From Laceyella putida (lineage in GTDB: Bacteria > Bacillota > Bacilli > Thermoactinomycetales > Thermoactinomycetaceae): 64,000 nucleotides of DNA. A program made the translations under genes and the position numbers. Within the stretch, counting starts at the first letter, position 1. Every line of letters starts with the position of its first letter. The stretch spans positions 186,001 through 250,000 of the forward strand of contig NZ_JBHTBW010000019.1 of assembly GCF_042665195.1 (NCBI RefSeq). Direction: 5' to 3'. Under the pieces are notes generated by a model. The model was not told where the DNA came from. It saw only the letters and a program-made list of their open reading frames with translations, and ran no database searches. This document shows positions 58,222-64,000 of the stretch, piece after piece.

Positions 58222-59136
58222 GTGATAAAAACATTTGAAGAAGTGGTTAAAAAAGCGGAATCCTTGCCTTCTGTCGTCGTGGCGGTGGCCCAAGCCGCGG
58301 ACGAGGATGTGCTAGAGGCGGTACGTGAAGCAAAAGAGCGCAATATTGCAGACTTTCTGCTGTTTGGAGATAAAGATACCATCCTTTCCTTAAGCCAAAA
58401 GATAGGCTTGAAGGTGGACCCGGCTGCGATCGGGCATGCCGAGTCGGATGCGAAAGCCGCTCAAATGGCTGTATCCGCAGTGCGTGAGGGCAAAGCAAAT
58501 GTTGTGATGAAAGGCATGATCCAAACGGCCGACTTCTTGAGAGCGGTCCTTAACAAAGAGAACGGTCTGCGCACGGGTAAAGTGCTAAGCCACGTGTCAA
58601 CCCATGAAGTGGCCGGATATGATCGGCTGATCCATGTGACCGACCCAGCTTTAAACGTGGCACCGACATTACAAGAAAAAGCGCAAATCGCCCAAAATGT
58701 GATCGGTTATTGCCAATCTCTCGGCAACGCTGAACCGAAAGTGGCTGTATTGGGTGCGGTAGAAGTAGTTAACCCCAATATGCCCCCCACTTTGGATGCG
58801 GCGGCCCTGACGCAAATGAACCGACGCGGTCAAATTAAAGGCGGCATCATCGATGGGCCGTTTGCCTTGGACAATGCGATCTCTGAGGAAGCCGCAAAGC
58901 ATAAAGGAATCAAAAGCCCAGTGGCGGGTGTGGCGGATGTCTTGCTCGTACCAGATATTGAAGCAGGCAACATGTTATACAAGTCGCTCGTTTACTTTGG
59001 TAAAAGCAAAATTGGAGCACTGGTGTTGGGAGCTGCCGCACCCATCGTCTTAACCTCCCGTGCGGACTCTCCAGAAGCGAAGATGTACTCCATCGCATTG
59101 GCGGTTTTGCAAGCAGCTAGTCAAAAACGCGCGTAA
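58222..59136 (+). CDS. ptb: Phosphate butyryltransferase
   Basis: Protein of 304 residues of the phosphotransacetylase family that exchanges CoA for phosphate on branched-chain acyl-CoAs. Marks: VVMKGMIQTADFLRAVLNKENGLRTGKVLSHVS, GAVEVVNPNMPPTLDAAALTQMN and KGGIIDGPFALDNAIS. GTG 58222 follows AGAGGTG. First gene of the sigma-54 operon, 17 bases before bcd. Confidence 0.95.
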   Translation: MIKTFEEVVKKAESLPSVVVAVAQAADEDVLEAVREAKERNIADFLLFGDKDTILSLSQKIGLKVDPAAIGHAESDAKAAQMAVSAVREGKANVVMKGMIQTADFLRAVLNKENGLRTGKVLSHVSTHEVAGYDRLIHVTDPALNVAPTLQEKAQIAQNVIGYCQSLGNAEPKVAVLGAVEVVNPNMPPTLDAAALTQMNRRGQIKGGIIDGPFALDNAISEEAAKHKGIKSPVAGVADVLLVPDIEAGNMLYKSLVYFGKSKIGALVLGAAAPIVLTSRADSPEAKMYSIALAVLQAASQKRA

Positions 59137-59153
59137 TTGAGGGGGAAATACAC

Positions 59154-60248
59154 ATGAAAATCTTCGAATACATGGGGAAATACGATTACGAACAATTGGT
59201 GCTTTGTCATGATGAACAATCGGGTTTAAAAGCGATAATCTGCATTCACGATACCACTCTGGGGCCGGCTCTTGGCGGCACCCGGATGTGGACATATGAC
59301 ACGGAAGAAGCGGCCATTGAAGACGCGTTGCGCCTGGCTCGCGGCATGACTTACAAAAACGCCGCGGCGGGTCTCAACCTGGGTGGGGGCAAAACGGTCG
59401 TCATCGGTGATCCGAAGAAGGATAAGAGTGAAGCCCTTTTCCGAGCGTTGGGTCGTTATATTCAAAGCTTGAATGGTCGGTATATCACTGCGGAAGATGT
59501 GGGTACCACCGTGGAAGATATGGACACCATTCGCGAAGAAACCAAGTTTGTCACCGGTGTTTCCCCTGCCTTCGGTTCCAGCGGGAATCCATCTCCTGTG
59601 ACCGCGTATGGCGTGTACAAAGGAATGAAAGCGGCTTCTAAAGTTGCCTTTGGTGACGATTCCCTCAAAGGAAAAGTCGTCGCGGTGCAAGGTGTGGGAC
59701 ATGTCGCGTATAACCTGTGCAAACATCTGCATGAAGAAGGCGCCAAGCTCATTGTGACCGACATTAATCAGGCCAATGTGGATCGTGCCGTGCAGGAGTT
59801 CGGCGCGGAAGCGGTAAACCCTGACAAAATTTACGATGTTGCGTGCGATATCTTTGCTCCGTGCGCACTCGGCGCTATCATCAACGACGAAACCATCGAA
59901 CGCTTGACTTGCAAAGTGGTGGCGGGAGCGGCCAACAACCAGCTCAAAGAAGAAAAGCATGGGGAAATGTTGGAGCAAAAAGGGATCATCTACGCGCCTG
60001 ACTACGTCATCAATGCGGGCGGCGTGATTAACGTCGCGGATGAATTATACGGTTACAACCGTGACCGGGCGATGAGAAGAGTGGAAACGATCTATGATAA
60101 CATTCTCAAAGTGTTTGAAATTGCGAAGCGCGATGGAATCCCAAGTTACCAAGCGGCTGACCGGATGGCGGAAGAGCGTATCGCGGCGATGCGGAATACG
60201 AGAAGCACCTTCTTGCGTAGCGAACACAGCATCTTAAGCCACAGATAA
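59154..60248 (+). CDS. bcd: Leucine/branched-chain amino acid dehydrogenase
   Basis: NAD-dependent enzyme of 364 residues that oxidatively deaminates Leu, Val and Ile. Substrate domain GPALGGTRMWTYDTEEAAIEDALRLARGMTYKNAAAGLNLGGGKTVV with the catalytic lysines; NAD-binding VVAVQGVGHVAYNLCKHLHEEGAKLIVTDIN; conserved GAANNQL. It supplies keto acids to the BKD complex encoded downstream. Confidence 0.96.
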   Translation: MKIFEYMGKYDYEQLVLCHDEQSGLKAIICIHDTTLGPALGGTRMWTYDTEEAAIEDALRLARGMTYKNAAAGLNLGGGKTVVIGDPKKDKSEALFRALGRYIQSLNGRYITAEDVGTTVEDMDTIREETKFVTGVSPAFGSSGNPSPVTAYGVYKGMKAASKVAFGDDSLKGKVVAVQGVGHVAYNLCKHLHEEGAKLIVTDINQANVDRAVQEFGAEAVNPDKIYDVACDIFAPCALGAIINDETIERLTCKVVAGAANNQLKEEKHGEMLEQKGIIYAPDYVINAGGVINVADELYGYNRDRAMRRVETIYDNILKVFEIAKRDGIPSYQAADRMAEERIAAMRNTRSTFLRSEHSILSHR

Positions 60249-60274
60249 TACAGCGCAGAAGAAACGGAGTGTTG

Positions 60275-61393
60275 ATGGTGGAACCGATTCGGGTTCTCGC
60301 GATTAACCCAGGGTCAACTTCAACCAAAATCGGGGTGTTTGATGACGAAAAGCCCATCTTGGTTGAAACGTTGCGACATGATCCAGATGAAATCGCGAAG
60401 TTTAATGATTTGTTTGACCAATATCCATTTCGAAAACAAGTGATCTTGGATACCCTTGACAAAGAAGGGATGAATCTGACGCGGTTGGATGCGGTTGTGG
60501 CGCGTGGCGGGCTTTTGCGTCCCATTCCGGGAGGAACGTATGCGGTGAGCCAACCGATGTTGAATGATTTGCGTTCCGGTGAATATGGTGTGCACGCTTC
60601 CAACCTGGGAGCGATCATCGCGCATGAGATTGCCACGCAACTGAATATCCCCGCTTTTATCGTGGACCCAGTGGTTGTGGATGAGATGCAACCGTTGGCC
60701 AAGATTTCGGGCATGCCCGCCATAGAGCGGCGAAGCATTTTCCATGCATTGAACCAAAAAGCGGTCGCCCGCCGGATTGCCAAACAGAACGGGACGAGTT
60801 ATGAACAAGTGAATTACATTGTTGCCCATATGGGAGGCGGAATCACCGTCGGTGCGCATGCCAAGGGACGCGTCATTGATGTGAACAACGGTTTGCATGG
60901 GGATGGTCCGTTTTCGCCTGAACGGGCGGGCAGCATTCCGGTCGGGGATTTGGTGTCACTCTGCTTCTCGGGCAAATATTTTGCCGGGGAAATCATGCGG
61001 ATGGTTGTGGGTCGTGGCGGATTGATGGGTTATTTGGGAACGACCGATGCGCGTGAAGTGGAAGAGCGCATCCAACGGGGCGATGAAAAAGCCAAACGCA
61101 TCTATGAAGCGATGGCGTATCAAGTCGCCAAAGAAATCGGCGCTTGTGCGGCCGTGTTGGAAGGAAAAGTAGACGGCATCATTTTAACGGGTGGCTTGGC
61201 TTATGGGAAAAGTTTTACCCAAATGATCCAAGAGCGAGTAGAGTGGATTGCCCCTGTCCATTTGGTACCGGGTGAAAATGAATTACAAGCGCTTGTGGAA
61301 GGGGCACTGCGGGTTGTGCGCGGAGAAGAGGCAGCCAAGAGTTATCCACCTGTCGCAGAAAAAGTGGGGGTTACGCATGGCGGAAAATATTGA
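60275..61393 (+). CDS. buk: Butyrate kinase
   Basis: ASKHA-fold kinase of 372 residues that makes ATP from acyl phosphate. IRVLAINPGSTSTKIGVFDD at the N-terminus, VVARGGLLRPIPGGTYAVS, YIVAHMGGGITVGAHAKGRVIDVNNGLHGDGPFSPERAG, and DGIILTGGLAYGK. ATG 60275 follows CGGAG. It completes, with Ptb, substrate-level phosphorylation from branched acyl-CoA. It overlaps lpdV by 17 bases. Confidence 0.95.
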   Translation: MVEPIRVLAINPGSTSTKIGVFDDEKPILVETLRHDPDEIAKFNDLFDQYPFRKQVILDTLDKEGMNLTRLDAVVARGGLLRPIPGGTYAVSQPMLNDLRSGEYGVHASNLGAIIAHEIATQLNIPAFIVDPVVVDEMQPLAKISGMPAIERRSIFHALNQKAVARRIAKQNGTSYEQVNYIVAHMGGGITVGAHAKGRVIDVNNGLHGDGPFSPERAGSIPVGDLVSLCFSGKYFAGEIMRMVVGRGGLMGYLGTTDAREVEERIQRGDEKAKRIYEAMAYQVAKEIGACAAVLEGKVDGIILTGGLAYGKSFTQMIQERVEWIAPVHLVPGENELQALVEGALRVVRGEEAAKSYPPVAEKVGVTHGGKY

Positions 61394-62801
61394 TCTGGTT
61401 GTACTGGGCGCGGGTCCTGGCGGCTATGTTGCCGCTGTCCGTGCGGCCCAATTGGGGATGAAGGTAGCGGTTGTCGAAAAGGAGAAAGTGGGCGGGGTTT
61501 GTCTCCATAAGGGATGCATTCCATCCAAGACCCTGCTGAGAAGTGCAGAAATCTACCAACACATGCAACACGGAGAAGAGTATGGCATCCGTGTGGGGGA
61601 TGTGACCCTCGATTTTGCCGGTGTGCAAGCGAGAAAAGAAAAAGTGGTGAGCCAACTTCATAAGGGTGTGCAAGGACTGCTCAAGAAAAATAAAGTAGAT
61701 GTTTATGAAGGGTTCGGGCGGATTTTAGGGCCTTCCATCTTCTCGCCGCAGCCGGGAACGATTTCGGTGGAGAAAGAGGATGGCAGTGAACCGACGATAT
61801 TGGTTCCGCAATATGTCTTGATTGCGACCGGTTCACGGCCACGCACGCTGCCGGGATTGGAAGTGGACGGAACCTATGTGATGAACTCGGATCACGCTTT
61901 GCAGATGCAAGAATTGCCGCAATCAATCATTATTGTGGGCGGTGGCGTGATCGGGATCGAGTGGGCGTCTATGTTGAGCGACTTTGGCGTCGAAGTGACC
62001 GTGGTTGAGTTCGCCGACCGGATTTTGCCATTTGAAGATGAAGATGTGAGCAAAGAGATGACGCGTTTGATGAAGAAACGCAAAGTCAAAGTGCTGACCA
62101 AAACGAAAGTATTGTCTGAAAGCGTTTCCATAGAAGGCGGAACGGTTACATTGCAAGCGGAATCAGGTTCCGATGTGATCACTTTATCGGCGGAAAAGGT
62201 GCTCGTCTCTGTGGGGCGGCAAGCCAATATCGAAGATATCGGGTTGCATAATACCGCGATTGAGACGGAAAAAGGCGTCATCAAGGTGAATGAGTTTATG
62301 CAAACCAAAGAAAAGCACATTTATGCGATCGGCGATGTCATTGGCGGATACCAATTGGCCCATGTGGCTTCACATGAAGGGATTCTGGCGGTGGAGCATA
62401 TGGCGGGGTTGGATGTGCATCCGATGAATCCGCTCCATGTTCCGCGTTGCACCTACAGCCGTCCTGAAGTGGGAAGCATTGGACTCACCGAAGCCGAAGC
62501 GGTGGCGCAAGGATATGAAGTGAAAGTGGGCAAATTCCCCTTCCGCGGTGTGGGCAAGGCGCTTGTATATGGTGAAGTGGATGGCTTTATCAAGATCGTT
62601 TCCGATGCGAAGACAGACGACTTGTTGGGGGTGCATATCATTGGCCCGCACGCAACGGATATGATCTCGGAAGCGGGATTGGCCAAAGTGCTTGATGCCA
62701 CCGCTTGGGAGATTGCGCAAGTGATCCATCCTCACCCGACCTTATCGGAAGTTTATCTGGAGGCGGCATTGGCGATGGACGGCAAAGCGATCCATGGGTG
62801 A
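61377..62801 (+). CDS. lpdV: Dihydrolipoyl dehydrogenase of the BKD complex (E3)
   Basis: Flavoprotein of 474 residues. FAD-binding DLVVLGAGPGGYVAAVRAAQLGMKVAVVEK, redox-active disulfide GGVCLHKGCIPSK, NAD-binding SIIIVGGGVIGIEWASMLSDFGVEVTVVE, and a C-terminal HPHPTLSE with the catalytic His. ATG 61377 with GGGGG upstream is used; the longer frame overlaps buk without support. It reoxidises lipoamide for the branched-chain keto acid dehydrogenase. Confidence 0.95.
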   Translation: MAENIDLVVLGAGPGGYVAAVRAAQLGMKVAVVEKEKVGGVCLHKGCIPSKTLLRSAEIYQHMQHGEEYGIRVGDVTLDFAGVQARKEKVVSQLHKGVQGLLKKNKVDVYEGFGRILGPSIFSPQPGTISVEKEDGSEPTILVPQYVLIATGSRPRTLPGLEVDGTYVMNSDHALQMQELPQSIIIVGGGVIGIEWASMLSDFGVEVTVVEFADRILPFEDEDVSKEMTRLMKKRKVKVLTKTKVLSESVSIEGGTVTLQAESGSDVITLSAEKVLVSVGRQANIEDIGLHNTAIETEKGVIKVNEFMQTKEKHIYAIGDVIGGYQLAHVASHEGILAVEHMAGLDVHPMNPLHVPRCTYSRPEVGSIGLTEAEAVAQGYEVKVGKFPFRGVGKALVYGEVDGFIKIVSDAKTDDLLGVHIIGPHATDMISEAGLAKVLDATAWEIAQVIHPHPTLSEVYLEAALAMDGKAIHG

Positions 62802-62819
62802 TAAAAGGAGGAACGTGCA

Positions 62820-63809
62820 ATGAGCGAACTAAACCATCAACAGTTAGGGTTGAGCGATCAGCAAGTGCTGGAAATGTATCGCACCATGCTGCTGGCTCGT
62901 AAAATCGACGAACGCATGTGGAAATTGAATCGCGCCGGTAAAATTCCCTTCGTGATCTCCTGTCAAGGGCAAGAAGCGATTCAGGTAGGCGCGGCTTTTG
63001 CGATGGACCGGGATAAAGACTGGCTCTGTCCGTACTATCGTGACTTGGGCATGGTGCTGGCCTTCGGTCAATCGGCCAAAGACCAAATGCTGTCTGCTTT
63101 TGCGAAAGCGGAAGACCCCAATAGCGGTGGGCGCCAAATGCCTGGACATTACGGTGATAAGCGTTTCCGCATCCTGACGGGTTCCAGTCCGGTTACTACG
63201 CAAGTGCTTCATGCGGTTGGCATTGCGTATGCGGGAAAATTGGAAAAGAAAGACCATGTCGTGCTGACCTCTTGCGGTGAAGGGTCGAGTAACCAAGGGG
63301 ATTGGCATGAAGCATGCAACTTTGCGGGCGTGCACAACTTGCCGGTCATTTTTATGGTGGAGAACAACAAATATGCGATCTCTGTTCCAGTCAGTAAACA
63401 AGTGGCTGGAGGCGAGATCTGGAAACGTGCGGAAGGTTACGGATTCCCTGGGGTACGCGTCGACGGAAACAACCCGCTGGAAGTGTACAAGGCGATGAAA
63501 GAGGCTGTGGAACGGGCCCGCCGCGGGGAAGGACCGACTTTGATTGAGGCGGTGGCTTATCGGTTGGTTCCACACTCCAGCGACGATGATGACCGTGCTT
63601 ACCGGAGTCGGGAAGAAGTGGAGGAAGCGAAGCAAAATGACTCCTTGATTCGATTTAAAGACTACCTTGTGGCACAAGGCGTGTTGACGGAAGAGAAGGA
63701 ACAGGAGCTGCTTGCCGAGATTAACCGGGAAGTGGATGAGGCGACAGAATATGCGGAACGAGCGCCATATCCAGATCCGCAAGAGACGTATAAGCATGTG
63801 TACGCTTAA
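62820..63809 (+). CDS. bkdAA: Branched-chain 2-oxoacid dehydrogenase E1 alpha
   Basis: Thiamine-diphosphate subunit of 329 residues. YRTMLLARKIDERMWKLNRAGKIPFVISCQGQEAIQVG, the TPP motif TSCGEGSSNQGDWHEACNFAGVHNLPVIFMVENN, and the phosphorylation-loop region YRLVPHSSDDDDRAYRSREEVE. It decarboxylates branched keto acids together with E1 beta. AAAGGAGG precedes the ATG, 18 bases after lpdV. Confidence 0.95.
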   Translation: MSELNHQQLGLSDQQVLEMYRTMLLARKIDERMWKLNRAGKIPFVISCQGQEAIQVGAAFAMDRDKDWLCPYYRDLGMVLAFGQSAKDQMLSAFAKAEDPNSGGRQMPGHYGDKRFRILTGSSPVTTQVLHAVGIAYAGKLEKKDHVVLTSCGEGSSNQGDWHEACNFAGVHNLPVIFMVENNKYAISVPVSKQVAGGEIWKRAEGYGFPGVRVDGNNPLEVYKAMKEAVERARRGEGPTLIEAVAYRLVPHSSDDDDRAYRSREEVEEAKQNDSLIRFKDYLVAQGVLTEEKEQELLAEINREVDEATEYAERAPYPDPQETYKHVYA

Positions 63810-63826
63810 GGCAGGAGGAGAGAGAA

Positions 63827-64000
63827 ATGCCCGTAATTTCATATATTGACGCCGTAACACAGGCATTGATGGAAGAAATGAAGCGCGATCCACGCGTGTT
63901 TGTGCTGGGTGAAGACGTTGGGGTACGCGGTGGGGTTTTCCGTGCGACCGCTGGGCTCATCGAAGAATTTGGCGAGGATCGGGTATTGGATACGCCACTG
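63827..64000 (+). CDS. bkdAB: Branched-chain 2-oxoacid dehydrogenase E1 beta, N-terminal part
   Basis: The first 58 codons are present: VISYIDAVTQALMEEMKRD, PRVFVLGEDVGVRGGVFRAT, then AGLIEEFGEDRVLDTPL, the standard start of the transketolase-like beta subunit. GGAGGAGAG precedes the ATG. The gene runs off the right edge; bkdB (E2) would be expected next. Confidence 0.93.
   Translation, partial: MPVISYIDAVTQALMEEMKRDPRVFVLGEDVGVRGGVFRATAGLIEEFGEDRVLDTPL

Noticed and set aside
62844..63893. Minus-strand frame of 349 codons
   Set aside because: Antisense to bkdAA, an unmistakable E1 alpha gene.
1..64000. tRNA, rRNA or CRISPR array
   Set aside because: No cloverleaf-like tRNA genes, no rRNA segments and no regularly spaced short direct repeats were seen. 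The four R repeats are far apart and are hairpin terminators.

Overview
The window comes from an endospore-forming member of the Bacillales. It carries spoIIIAA-AH, spoIVB, spo0A, argR/ahrC, recN and a bkd operon in Bacillus-like order. Starts are often GTG or TTG behind strong GGAGG ribosome-binding sites, and intrinsic terminators are frequent. An OLE RNA with oapA between ispA and dxs points to a thermophilic, alkaliphilic or anaerobic Firmicute. A Thermoactinomycetaceae-like host is plausible, but the genus cannot be settled from the sequence alone.

Layout. 1-5.9 kb: end of efp, a CvfC-like HEAT protein, a HAAS-domain membrane protein, a DUF441 protein, phosphosulfolactate synthase, an MFS exporter and a zinc-ribbon protein. 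6.3-11.5 kb: complete spoIIIA operon. 12.0-26.2 kb: core run accB-accC-yqhY-nusB-folD-xseA-xseB-ispA-[OLE RNA]-oapA-dxs-tlyA-(membrane protein)-nadK-argR-recN. 26.4-50.1 kb: spoIVB, split in two by a 22.3-kb insertion. 50.1-55.8 kb: sirtuin, glutamate-type symporter, spo0A, small genes, a SodF-type superoxide dismutase and yqzF. 55.9-64 kb: bkdR and the sigma-54 bkd operon (ptb, bcd, buk, lpdV, bkdAA, start of bkdAB).

Main discovery. The spoIVB frame ends early at 27634, just after the residues GAVTHVFVN. The missing C-terminus (VFVNDPTSGYG..EWML..) lies at 49946-50092 in a compatible frame. The two junctions share ACGCATGT. Joining the inner halves gives an attP-like site whose 20-bp arms are inverted repeats with 17 of 20 matches, centred on a GT inside the shared core. 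Joining the outer halves restores one open spoIVB frame. A large serine recombinase gene (30866-32515) lies inside. This is a skin-like intervening element in a sporulation gene. SpoIVB is known as a forespore protein, whereas the classic skin case (sigK) is a mother-cell gene, so excision here would be inherited by the spore. That makes the element's life cycle an open question.

Element cargo. It has no phage structural genes. It carries an electrophile/oxidant-stress set (nitroreductase, SDR, aldo/keto reductase, luciferase-like flavoprotein, MFS exporter, HxlR and LysR regulators, two DJ-1/PfpI proteins), a DinB protein, an AbrB-Doc toxin-antitoxin pair, an ABC-2 exporter with a frameshifted ATPase, a large TerD-like protein, a broken LD-carboxypeptidase, a 40-residue secreted-peptide candidate, IS200/IS605 end remnants, a four-copy hairpin repeat found only here, and three of the four copies of a MITE-like repeat.
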